Of a DNA stretch of 21,052 bases, positions 7,338-14,804 are shown in pieces. How positions within the stretch are numbered: position 1 is the stretch's first letter; each line of letters opens with the position of its first letter. The translations under genes were made by a program, and so were the position numbers. Source of the stretch: Phycisphaerales bacterium (GTDB taxonomy: Bacteria > Planctomycetota > Phycisphaerae > Phycisphaerales > SM1A02); contig SLDM01000408.1 in NCBI GenBank assembly GCA_007125255.1, forward strand, positions 1 to 21,052, given 5' to 3'. The notes beneath the pieces are model-generated. The model ran no database searches. It saw nothing but the letters and a program-made list of their open reading frames with translations, and was not told the origin of the DNA.

Positions 7338-7970
7338 TCACGGCTGCTGGGACTTGGCGCCGTACGCGGTATCGCGCGGCATGGCGGAGCCGACCAGCCG
7401 GATCATGTACGGATCATTGCCCTCGATCTCGACGGACTGATTGTCGTGCGGCACGATGGTCAGATCGACGGTCGCCCGCCTGAGATGCTGGCCCAGCTCG
7501 AATTCCAGCGTGAACGGACTGTAGCTGATACCCGTGACGGGATCGACATTGGGAATGACGCCGTCAAGCAGGACGAACGTGTTGATCAGTTCGCCGGAAT
7601 CCGCTTCGAAAGTGTGAAGCAGCAACTGCTCCGTTGACTCGTCCCACTCAATCGTGATGCCCTGACCGCTGGGTGTGATTACTTCGATAAGATTGCTTTC
7701 AACGAGTTCCGTATTCGGATCGGCGGGCTTGGGCCCGAAGTCCACACCGGTGCGGATCAGCGTCAGGATGCGATCCATCGTGATGCGACTGACGTTGTGC
7801 GTCGAAGCCGACAGGGTCGTGCGCTGATAGGCGGTGTAGGACGCATCCAGCGCGACCATCGTCGCCGCCATGAGCAACCCGGTAATGCTGAGTGCGATCA
7901 GCAACTCGATCAGGTTGAAGCCGCGCCGGACCATCTGCCGGGCGGAACGCGGGGTGAAGGTGCGACTCAC
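7338..7970 (-). CDS. Prepilin-type N-terminal cleavage/methylation protein (PilW/GspJ-like)
   Basis: A 210-residue pseudopilin or minor pilin. The type III signal is MVRRG|FNLIELLIALSITGLLMAATMVAL: Gly17 at -1, Phe18 at +1 and Glu22 at +5, followed by a ~20-residue hydrophobic helix, as needed for PilD-type cleavage and N-methylation. The remaining ~170 residues are a beta-rich globular head without a motif I recognise. The start is a GTG at 7970 that overlaps the TGA of the upstream gene by 4 nt (GTGA), with AAGGAGG at 7977-7983 six bases upstream; this is strong evidence for translational coupling with the PilX-like gene. It is the last gene of the pilus block and faces element A. Confidence 0.9.
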   Translation of the reverse strand: MSRTFTPRSARQMVRRGFNLIELLIALSITGLLMAATMVALDASYTAYQRTTLSASTHNVSRITMDRILTLIRTGVDFGPKPADPNTELVESNLIEVITPSGQGITIEWDESTEQLLLHTFEADSGELINTFVLLDGVIPNVDPVTGISYSPFTLEFELGQHLRRATVDLTIVPHDNQSVEIEGNDPYMIRLVGSAMPRDTAYGAKSQQP

Positions 7971-10348
7971 ATCTCACCTCCTTCGGTGTAGGTGTGCTTA
8001 AGCGCCTCCACGCGAATCGGCCAGGGAATACCATCCGGCAACTTCGCGTTCGGATCGTACCGCAGGCGAATCTCACCGAACCCCTCGAAGTCGTCGTCAT
8101 CCAGCGACATCCCTTCGTAGTCGCCGAATTCCGGCCCGAAGTACCCGATCGTCGTACTGAACGAAGCCAGGCATGACCAGCAGTCGGAAGGCGTGAACAC
8201 GAGCGGCTGCTTGCCGTTCTCCGGTCGGAAGGTCATCAGCAGCGTTCCGTGCACATCCGCGCTGCCACGAATATCGAGAATACCCGCCACGATGGTGCCG
8301 CGCAGCTTGATGATCGCCGTCTCTTCCGGATTGGCGAACGGGTCACTCGTGAACGAACCGACGTCCATGGACCAGCCGGGCATGAGAATGGAACTCTTCG
8401 CCAGCTCTTCGACAACATTCGCATTGAACGAGTTGAGAATGTCCTGGAGCTCCTGGGCATCGGACTGCTCGGCAAGGTCGTCATCGTCAGGATCCAGGTA
8501 GAACCGGGTCTCACCGGTCATCTGCACCTTGTTTCGCCAATGCGTGTAATGCAGGGGGCGATCTCCGGAGATGGAGCCAAGAAACGTGCAGTCATGGAAA
8601 CGGATGTTGTTCGATTCATCCCGCGTATCCGTGATGATCACCCCATCGTGTTCCGCAACCAGATCGGGGAACCGTAACTGGTAGCTGTTGGGATTCGTCG
8701 GATGGGGTTCAAGCGCACCGGCCACGTTCCAGTTCTCATGACCGTTCTGCGTCACGGTCTCGATGTAGGTCACGCCGATAAACGTGCAGTTCTTGAAGAG
8801 TGCATTCGTCCCCTTCGGAATGAACACGTTGGTAAAGGTCATGTTCTCGTAGACAGGTCGTTCGAAATAGTCATAGGGAGCGGGCGACCCGTAGGGAACA
8901 CCTTCCCACTCGGTTTCCGCGGACGGCACCTGCCCGCCCTGGGCCTGAACCTGCCCTTCGAAATCCATGCCACTGAGCGCCTGGTTCCGGAACCAGGAGT
9001 GACTGTCGTTGAACATATCGGTGGTGATTTCCCGAAGCTCATCCGGTCCGACTTCAAAGCGAATCGCCGGCTGGTCACGCCGCGATCGAATGGGCCCCTG
9101 GACGACCTCCTGGTAACTGAAATCGCCGTGGGCCGATTCCCACTCCTCGCGCGAGATGGCGAACATGAGATGACCCCGGACCTTGGCGTAGCGATCCAAA
9201 GCATCGAGACGGCCATCCTTGTACCCCAGGAGCGTATCGCGGTAGGTGATTTCACCGTCGCCGTCACGGTCCGGAATCGCAAGGTCGATCAGACGGGCAA
9301 GTTGAGGGTCGTCCGAGAAGTTCACGCTCCCCCCGGCCAGCGCACTGTCGTATACCAGACCCGACCCGTCACCGTAATGGGCCAGGAAGATGTCGAACTC
9401 ATCGACGTACCCATCCCCGGTGACATCCGATGCTCCGATGCTGGCGACGCCGGCCCCCTCGATCGGATGGTTGGGCCGCAGCCGCCCGTCGCCATCCACG
9501 TCGAAATCAATCACCGCCGCGAAGAACTGGTCCAGTTTGCTGTCCAGCCCGGCATCGAGATGGTAGAAGTCGCTCTGCATCCGGAGCGGATGACTGTTGG
9601 GAGAGTCGAGTTCTCCGGGATTGCTTCCGTACAGGGAGCCGATCGGTCCTTCGATCATCACGTTCTTGCCGATCATGATGCGGTTGGGGCTGATCACGGC
9701 ATACTCGATGCGCTTGATGATGGAAAAGTCCATCTGCAGCGTTCGCTGAATGTCGCCATCCGAACCCTGGCTCGTCACGCGCACATCGCCGTTGGTCAAA
9801 ATCTCGTATTTCAGCCGGAAGTGCGGCGCGCTCGGCAGGGGAACTCCGTCCTCATCCGCGTCAAGCGCGATGGGCCGGGTGCGCAGCGTCCCGAACTCGT
9901 TGATGCTCGGCAACTGCTGATCGCTCGGATCGGCCACGACCGTGTGCTGATCGTCGAGGTGCTTGTCCAGCAGTTCGTGAACAATCCCGTGGCCGGATCC
10001 GCCGGGGCTTTCGACCGTGCCGTGCTGGGGCTGGTACGGTCCGCCGTTCCAGAGTTTTTCGGCAAAGTCGGCATCGATGACACCCAGGTCGATGACGAAC
10101 TTCTCGGTCGCGCGCTCCAGGCGCATCGCGCCGAAGACCAGACCGGTCTCCGCCGCGCTCATGGCGCGGGAAACCTGCATGCCGGCCTGGGCCGAACGCA
10201 TGTTACCCTGCGCCACCACCGCCATCGCTGCCGCCAGTGATCCGAAGACGACCATGAACATCATCGCCAGAACCGACGAGACACCGGGACGGCCCCGCAC
10301 GTTCCGGAACCGCCGTCGGGCGGCAAACTGGTCACTCATTCGCTTCAT
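7967..10348 (-). CDS. Large PilX-like pilus/secretion protein with calcium-loop motifs
   Basis: I take ATG at 10348 (MKRMSDQF), with GAGGAG 8 nt upstream, giving ~793 residues; upstream in-frame TTG (10396) and ATG (10363) are less likely. Residues ~20-46 (GVSSVLAMMFMVVFGSLAAAMAVVAQ) form one membrane helix followed by SRAMSAAETGL, the pattern of PilX_N minor pilins, which are usually only ~150-250 residues long. The large exported part contains three EF-hand-type Asp loops: DFDVDGDGRLR (~280), DVTGDGYVDEFDIFLAHYGD (~307-327, dockerin-like) and DRDGDGEITYRD (~358-370). Residues ~500-640 carry repeated short beta runs with FKNCTF and FHDCTF, suggestive of a beta-helix, and another run IIKLRGTIVAGILDIRGSADVHGTL follows. 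It sits between two prepilin genes and could be a calcium-dependent pilus-tip component; that role is inference. Confidence 0.8.
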   Translation of the reverse strand: MKRMSDQFAARRRFRNVRGRPGVSSVLAMMFMVVFGSLAAAMAVVAQGNMRSAQAGMQVSRAMSAAETGLVFGAMRLERATEKFVIDLGVIDADFAEKLWNGGPYQPQHGTVESPGGSGHGIVHELLDKHLDDQHTVVADPSDQQLPSINEFGTLRTRPIALDADEDGVPLPSAPHFRLKYEILTNGDVRVTSQGSDGDIQRTLQMDFSIIKRIEYAVISPNRIMIGKNVMIEGPIGSLYGSNPGELDSPNSHPLRMQSDFYHLDAGLDSKLDQFFAAVIDFDVDGDGRLRPNHPIEGAGVASIGASDVTGDGYVDEFDIFLAHYGDGSGLVYDSALAGGSVNFSDDPQLARLIDLAIPDRDGDGEITYRDTLLGYKDGRLDALDRYAKVRGHLMFAISREEWESAHGDFSYQEVVQGPIRSRRDQPAIRFEVGPDELREITTDMFNDSHSWFRNQALSGMDFEGQVQAQGGQVPSAETEWEGVPYGSPAPYDYFERPVYENMTFTNVFIPKGTNALFKNCTFIGVTYIETVTQNGHENWNVAGALEPHPTNPNSYQLRFPDLVAEHDGVIITDTRDESNNIRFHDCTFLGSISGDRPLHYTHWRNKVQMTGETRFYLDPDDDDLAEQSDAQELQDILNSFNANVVEELAKSSILMPGWSMDVGSFTSDPFANPEETAIIKLRGTIVAGILDIRGSADVHGTLLMTFRPENGKQPLVFTPSDCWSCLASFSTTIGYFGPEFGDYEGMSLDDDDFEGFGEIRLRYDPNAKLPDGIPWPIRVEALKHTYTEGGEM

Positions 10349-10392
10349 TGCATCGCTCCTCATCACCTCCACCCCTTTCACTTCCCCCGAAC

Positions 10393-10983
10393 TCAATTGG
10401 GCGAGATCCAGGAAACGCGCGTAATCTCCAGCGGCTCGGGATCGATCGGACGCTGGTACGTCACGATGACCGTCATCCGCATGACGTAGTCGTCCGGATA
10501 GTCTTCCGGTTCCTCGGGAACGTCGTAGTACTGATTGATGTTGGACACATCGACCATGTCAACCAGAATGGTCTGGGCCCATCCGTTCATGTTCGGAATA
10601 ATCTCCCGCCGGGAGTTGATCGGGCCGTTTCCCAATTCCGCGGAGAAGATCAAGCCGTCGAAGTCGTCCAGATCATCGAAGTCATCGAGCGTGGTTTCAC
10701 TCGGCTCCGGGCCCCAGTACGCCTTTCCCGTCACCGGATCATGCCGCGGCATGCTGAGCGTCAGTTCTCGAATCTCGTTCCCGAGTCGAGCGGCGGTTGC
10801 GGCCTGAACGGAGTAGACGTTCTGCTGGTGAAAGGCGGCCTGAGCGACGACGATGGAGAGGACGCCGACGCCCACGATAATCGTTGCCAGCGCGGTTTCG
10901 ATCAGGGTCAGCCCGCGCGAACCGCGATTCCTCGCCGAAGTACGTTGCTTCCGCCGCCGCCAGTCGTGTCGAGTCGAGCGCAT
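10393..10983 (-). CDS. Prepilin-type protein (PilV/GspI-like minor pilin)
   Basis: A 196-residue prepilin. A long basic leader (RRRKQRTSARNRGSRG) ends in Gly24|Leu25-Thr-Leu-Ile-Glu29, with Glu at +5, and continues TALATIIVGVGVLSIVVAQAAF as the hydrophobic N-terminal helix; this matches the PilV/GspI class, where the +5 Glu is followed by TALATII-type sequence. The head has an acidic DDFDDLDDFDGL stretch (~residues 97-108) and no domain I can name. ATG at 10983 has GAGGT about 8 nt upstream; an in-frame GTG at 11016 is an alternative. Its TGA overlaps an alternative TTG start of the next gene; with the preferred starts the gap is 44 nt. It lies 36 nt after pilC. Confidence 0.88.
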   Translation of the reverse strand: MRSTRHDWRRRKQRTSARNRGSRGLTLIETALATIIVGVGVLSIVVAQAAFHQQNVYSVQAATAARLGNEIRELTLSMPRHDPVTGKAYWGPEPSETTLDDFDDLDDFDGLIFSAELGNGPINSRREIIPNMNGWAQTILVDMVDVSNINQYYDVPEEPEDYPDDYVMRMTVIVTYQRPIDPEPLEITRVSWISPN

Positions 10984-11019
10984 GGTTCGTGACCTCACAG
11001 TGCCTCCGAACTCCACCCG

Positions 11020-12252
11020 TTACCCGCTCACAATCGAGCTCATGCGGAAGATCGGCAGGATGATTGCCATCGCAATGAATCCGACAACCGCGCCCATGAC
11101 GATGATCATGATCGGTTCGATCATGCTGGTAACGGCCTTGATGGCATCCCGCAGCACCTTCGCGTAGTACTCGGAAATCTCTTCCAGCACTTCTCCTAGT
11201 CGACCGGATTCCTCACCCGCCGCAATCATTTGCACCACACTCTTGGGCAGGAGGTTCGTTCTGGTCAGTTGGTACTGAATTTTCTTCCCCTGCTTGACCG
11301 AAGCGTAGACATTCCGCCACATCTTTTTGTAGAGCACGTTTCCGGAAATATCACCCGTAATCGCCAGCGAATCGAGCATCGGGACACCCGCGTTCAGAAG
11401 TTCGCCCATCGTCTGCAGAGATCGGCTCACGTAGAGCGCGCGGAACATGCGTTTGAAGACCGGCGTCGTCAGCTTCGTCTTGTCCCACCAGAACCGGCCG
11501 ATATCGGTCATCTTCACGAAGGCCACCATGCCGGCGATCATCGCGGCCAGAACAGCCAGAATGCCCAGCCAGTACACCTCGACCCAGGCGGAAAGGTCCA
11601 GCAGGAATGAGGTCGACCAGGGCAGCGCTTCTTCCTTGCCCGCGAACACACCCGCAAAGCGGGGCAGCACGAACTTCAGAAGAAAGATCGTGACGGCAAC
11701 CGCCATGGTTCCGATGATGCCCGGATAGATGCTCGCACCGACCACCATCTTGCGCGTTTCGAGCTGTTGCGAGATGAAACCGGCGATCCGGTCCAGCATC
11801 TTCGCGAAAGAGCCGGACATTTCCGAGGCCCGAACCATGTTCACGTACAGCGGGCCAAACAGCTTGGGGTACCGGGAAATCGCCTCGGAGAACTGCTTGC
11901 CGGATTCGATGTCCGACTTGATCGCCAGCAGAATCTTTCGAAACTTCGGGTTGACCACCTGATCCGCAATGCCGTCCAGTGCAGCCCGCAGACTGATGCC
12001 CGCACGAATCATCACCGCGAGTTGCGTGGTGAAGTCCAGAATATCATGCTGCGAAGGACCGGAAGAATAGTTCAACGCCGCCAGCGTCTTGTTGATCTTC
12101 TGCTGCGTGCTGGGGATCGGAATGAGCTGAAGCACATGGTGCCCCTGATTCCGCAGCAAAGCCGCCGCAACGGTCGCATTCTCCGCCGCGAGAACTCCGG
12201 ATTGAACCTGACCGGACGATGTATGTCGCGCTTGAAATCGGTACTGGGGCAT
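11020..12252 (-). CDS. pilC: Type II secretion/type IV pilus inner-membrane platform protein (PilC/GspF family)
   Basis: The 410-residue length is typical. PilC/GspF is the polytopic inner-membrane platform that couples the cytoplasmic ATPases to pilin insertion. Two T2SSF domains are seen: residues ~69-192 (DILDFTTQLAVMIRAGISLRAALDGIADQ ... FGPLYVNMVRASEMSGSFAKMLDRIAGFI) and ~272-395 (SRSLQTMGELLNAGVPMLDSLAITGD ... VVQMIAAGEESGRLGEVLEEISEYY). Membrane helices lie at ~169-195, ~226-246 and ~380-402, the last being PIMIIVMGAVVGFIAMAIILPIF. The N-terminal ~50 residues (MPQYRFQARHTSSGQVQSGVL) match the usual start. It is 83 nt downstream of pilT on the same strand and leads the pilin genes, so it is probably in one transcription unit. 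Whether it serves pili or secretion cannot be decided from sequence alone. Confidence 0.95.
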   Translation of the reverse strand: MPQYRFQARHTSSGQVQSGVLAAENATVAAALLRNQGHHVLQLIPIPSTQQKINKTLAALNYSSGPSQHDILDFTTQLAVMIRAGISLRAALDGIADQVVNPKFRKILLAIKSDIESGKQFSEAISRYPKLFGPLYVNMVRASEMSGSFAKMLDRIAGFISQQLETRKMVVGASIYPGIIGTMAVAVTIFLLKFVLPRFAGVFAGKEEALPWSTSFLLDLSAWVEVYWLGILAVLAAMIAGMVAFVKMTDIGRFWWDKTKLTTPVFKRMFRALYVSRSLQTMGELLNAGVPMLDSLAITGDISGNVLYKKMWRNVYASVKQGKKIQYQLTRTNLLPKSVVQMIAAGEESGRLGEVLEEISEYYAKVLRDAIKAVTSMIEPIMIIVMGAVVGFIAMAIILPIFRMSSIVSG

Positions 12253-12335
12253 GGGTCGAAGTTCAGCGGTTCGGGGTCAGGACGTCAGGCACAATGGATT
12301 CACGTCAGATTGAGTCGGGCCAACGATGTTTCGGC

Positions 12336-13391
12336 TTACGCGGCAAGCTGGCGTTCGAGTTTCTCCGGATACGCGGCCTGGGCGATCGCATCTTCCTTAC
12401 TGATGTAGTTGTTGAAGTAGAGTTCCGCGATCGAATTGTCCAGCGAGGTCATGCCAAGCTGGCGGTTCGTGTCGATCACGTTGGGAATCTCAAACGTTCG
12501 GGCCTCGCGGATGATGTTGCGCACCGCGGGCGTGCAGAGCATGACCTCGACGGCGGGCACCATGCCCGGCTTGTCGATCCGCCGGAAGAGCGTCTGCGAA
12601 ATGACCGCCTGCAGCGTGTTGCCGAGCATCGCGCGAATCTGGTTCTGCTGATTCGCGGGATACATGTCGATGATTCGTTCCACCGTCTGGGAAGCGTTGA
12701 CGGTGTGAAGGGTCGAAAGCACCAGGTGACCCGTTTCCGCGGCGCTCATGGCCAGGGCGGTGGTTTCCAGGTCGCGCATTTCGCCGACGAGCACGATGTC
12801 CGGGTCCTGACGCAGCGCGTGCTTGAGACCCGAGGAGAAAGTCGGCATGTCCTGGCCCAGCTCACGCTGTTCGATCAGGCACTTGTTCGATACGAACGAA
12901 TATTCGACCGGATCCTCGAGCGTGATAATGTGCTTGCGGTAGCGCTCGTTCATCGCCTGGATCATCGCGGCGAGCGTGGTGGACTTACCCGAGCCGGTGT
13001 CACCGGTGACGAGTACCAGTCCGCGCGGCAAGTAGGTGAGGCGGCTGATCACGTCCGGCAGGGTCAGCGCTTCCATCGGCGGGACCTTGCTCTTGATGGT
13101 ACGCATCGCCAGCGCCGTCATGCCGCGCTGAATGTGGGCGTTCACGCGGTATCGGCAGAGATCCTTGACTTCGTAGGAGAAGTCCAGGTCCTTCGCCTCG
13201 GCGAACCGGGCACGCTGCTCCTCGTTGATCATCTCCTTCAGCGCCGAGTTGACGCTGTCGTGCGTCAGCACCGGGAAATCCATCGGCGTCATGACGGTGT
13301 TCACGCGCATCATCGGCGCGTGACCGCTCACCAGGTGGATATCGGAAGCGTTGTGTTCGTGGGCAGTGCGCAGAATCTCGGACAGTTGCAT
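12336..13391 (-). CDS. pilT: Type IV pilus twitching motility ATPase PilT
   Basis: A 351-residue hexameric secretion ATPase that powers pilus retraction. It starts MQLSEILRTAHEHNASDIHLVSG, the canonical PilT opening, so ATG at 13391 is chosen; the frame remains open ~80 codons upstream but that part is not family-like. Motifs: Walker A GDTGSGKST (~129-137), Asp box TLEDPVEY, Walker B DPDIVLVGEMRD (~194-205) and His box AAETGHLVLSTLHT. The C-terminal part (GNTLQAVISQTLFRRIDKPG, VEVMLCTPAVRNIIREA) is typical of PilT/PilU. It is the first pilus gene of the block and has a 262-bp upstream gap containing an 8-bp hairpin 25 nt before the start. PilB is not in the window. PilU or a PilT paralogue dedicated to another system is possible. 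Confidence 0.95.
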   Translation of the reverse strand: MQLSEILRTAHEHNASDIHLVSGHAPMMRVNTVMTPMDFPVLTHDSVNSALKEMINEEQRARFAEAKDLDFSYEVKDLCRYRVNAHIQRGMTALAMRTIKSKVPPMEALTLPDVISRLTYLPRGLVLVTGDTGSGKSTTLAAMIQAMNERYRKHIITLEDPVEYSFVSNKCLIEQRELGQDMPTFSSGLKHALRQDPDIVLVGEMRDLETTALAMSAAETGHLVLSTLHTVNASQTVERIIDMYPANQQNQIRAMLGNTLQAVISQTLFRRIDKPGMVPAVEVMLCTPAVRNIIREARTFEIPNVIDTNRQLGMTSLDNSIAELYFNNYISKEDAIAQAAYPEKLERQLAA

Positions 13392-13415
13392 GGACGATCC
13401 CCGCTTCTCGGATCG

Positions 13416-13437
13416 CGGCAGGATGAGATTCCTGCCG
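13416..13437 (-). promoter_or_regulatory. Hairpin in the 5' leader of pilT
   Basis: CGGCAGGA (13416-13423) and TCCTGCCG (13430-13437) form a perfect 8-bp stem with a 6-nt loop, ending 25 nt upstream of the pilT ATG. It could be an RNA leader structure or a protein operator. No other gene is evident in the 13392-13653 gap. Confidence 0.4.
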
Positions 13438-13644
13438 GCGTATCGCAGGTCAAGCTGGCTGGAAACACCGTGACAATCGGACTTCGATCGTTCGCTGTAT
13501 CGACACGCCGACCGGATGGGATGACCCCCGCCCCGGCAATCCGTGCGTTCCGGCTGCGATCGCGCGGGAAGCCCTTCCGGTTGTGCGCTCTGCGTGATCT
13601 GGTTGATCCTCGGTCCCGAAGCCGGAGCGTCCACCGGTCGTTCA

Positions 13645-13668
13645 TACCGGCCGTTATGCGGGCCGGTA
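13645..13668 (-). terminator. Hairpin across the stop codon of the COG0720 gene
   Basis: TACCGGCC (13645-13652) pairs perfectly with GGCCGGTA (13661-13668), with an 8-nt loop containing the TAA stop (13654-13656). It is a plausible 3'-end stabiliser or terminator for the pterin synthase-like gene, but no T-run follows. Confidence 0.35.
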
Positions 13669-14019
13669 GGTCGCGCGGCAGCCCGGCGCCTCGGTCACAC
13701 TGGCCCCCACCAGCCTCACCCCGTCCGGTAACGTGCCCCGGATCCGCTCGCCGATCTCCCGGGCGATGAGTTCCGCGGTGGGGTTGATCTTTTCAAACGG
13801 CTCGGACTCGTTCAGATTCGCGTTCTGCCAGGGTGCGAGAATCGTGTCGAGCGTCCGTTCGATCTCGTGGAAGTCGCAGAGCAGACCGTCCCCGTCGAGC
13901 GTCTCCCCGGCCACGATCACCGTCACGCGCCAGTTGTGCCCGTGGACCGGTTCCCTTTCGCCGCGCATCACGATGGCATGGGCCGCGCAGAATTCACGTT
14001 CGATGGAGAGTTCGTACAT
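13654..14019 (-). CDS. 6-pyruvoyl-tetrahydropterin/6-carboxytetrahydropterin synthase family protein (COG0720), atypical active site
   Basis: The 121 residues from ATG 14019 (MYELSIEREFCAAHAI) match the family's usual ~120. COG0720 enzymes act on dihydroneopterin triphosphate or related pterins: QueD in queuosine synthesis, PTPS in biopterin, PTPS-III in folate. Zinc ligands are present: His14, His26 and His28 (FCAAH and HGHNWRV). The usual catalytic Cys four residues before HGH is Arg22; instead Glu23 gives an ExxHGH motif, which I recall from the folate-type PTPS-III group. The usual Asp-His of the LDHxxLN motif is replaced by Gln65-Asn66 (WQNANLNE). The substrate-binding INPTAE and C-terminal TEAPG are retained. 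A plain queD assignment is therefore unsafe. Upstream frame MSHRLARPP... is rejected as non-family. Confidence 0.88.
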   Translation of the reverse strand: MYELSIEREFCAAHAIVMRGEREPVHGHNWRVTVIVAGETLDGDGLLCDFHEIERTLDTILAPWQNANLNESEPFEKINPTAELIAREIGERIRGTLPDGVRLVGASVTEAPGCRATYRPA

Positions 14020-14088
14020 GCGTCGTGAGCGTAGCAGATTGACGAGAGCCGGGGGAAAGAAAGGTGGCCGGGCCAAGCGGTGCGACAC

Positions 14089-14712
14089 CTACCCGGCCGA
14101 GAACGACCTCAGCGGCACGTTGGTTCGAAACACGAACGGCGCGAGCCAGGCGAAGGTGATGGCGAGCAGCGCTACGCCGAAGAGTAGACTCCCGGCCACG
14201 GCCCGACCGATGATGAACAGGTAAAGAGACCCGGCGAAGACGAGCCACGCCGAGAGGGAGAAGACAACGATCGTTTGGACGTACCGCCGCCACGATCGAG
14301 TGGTGAAAAGCAACGTGGAGTCGCGCATCTTCGCATCAGCAAGTGACTTCTGAAGCCGCGGCCTGGCGCGGCGCGTCGCCACCTTCAGACCGCACTCTGA
14401 ACACACGAGCGCGCCCCGGCGACCGGCCAGTGAGTAGCCGCAGTGGGCGCATGCCCCGCACTCCTGCGAGAGTATTCGGTTCCAGAAGATGCGGCGAAGT
14501 CGACGGCGGTGCATCGAGAACATCGGTCCGAAAAGGAGCCAGGCCAGGCACAGCGCAAAGTAACTGCCAAGAAACAGTCCCGGTAAGGCAGCCTGATTGA
14601 GGGCGTATACGTAGAAAGCGTACACAACAAGCCCGCCCGCCAGAACAACGATGATCAGCCACTGCCACCAGCACGTTTGCAACACGGCCCGGGATTCCAG
14701 CGCTCGATCCAT
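14089..14712 (-). CDS. Membrane protein with internal zinc ribbon, unknown function
   Basis: A 207-residue protein (start ATG 14712, with AAGGA 7 nt upstream; ATG 14727 and 14787 are alternatives). Two hydrophobic helices come first (WLIIVVLAGGLVVYAFYVYAL; LPGLFLGSYFALCLAWLLFGPMF), then a basic segment and a four-Cys zinc ribbon CGACAHCGYSL...CSECG, then two more helices (TIVVFSLSAWLVFAGSLYLFII; VAGSLLFGVALLAITFAWLAPFVF). The CxxCGYxLxG...CPxCG ribbon attached to membrane helices is very common in planctomycete proteins of unknown function. It is encoded 69 nt upstream of the COG0720 gene on the same strand and is divergent from glmM. Confidence 0.8.
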   Translation of the reverse strand: MDRALESRAVLQTCWWQWLIIVVLAGGLVVYAFYVYALNQAALPGLFLGSYFALCLAWLLFGPMFSMHRRRLRRIFWNRILSQECGACAHCGYSLAGRRGALVCSECGLKVATRRARPRLQKSLADAKMRDSTLLFTTRSWRRYVQTIVVFSLSAWLVFAGSLYLFIIGRAVAGSLLFGVALLAITFAWLAPFVFRTNVPLRSFSAG

Positions 14713-14804
14713 GGCGAGGTCCTTCATCCGGAAGCGGCATCCTTGTGCCGAATCTCTGAAGTCTAGCGGCCACCCGGGGAAGGACAACTGCTATCCTGAC
14801 TGCC

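Noticed and set aside
8702..10240. A 512-codon plus-strand frame opposite the PilX-like gene
   Set aside because: The minus strand has the membrane stem, the calcium-loop motifs and coupled translation with the next gene; the plus frame has none.
13392..13634. N-terminal extension of PilT by ~81 codons
   Set aside because: The upstream codons give a Pro/Arg/Cys-rich sequence unlike any PilT, whereas MQLSEILRTA at 13391 is the family's usual beginning.
12219..13769. A 516-codon plus-strand frame opposite pilT
   Set aside because: PilT motifs are unambiguous on the minus strand; the plus frame is a GC-driven shadow.
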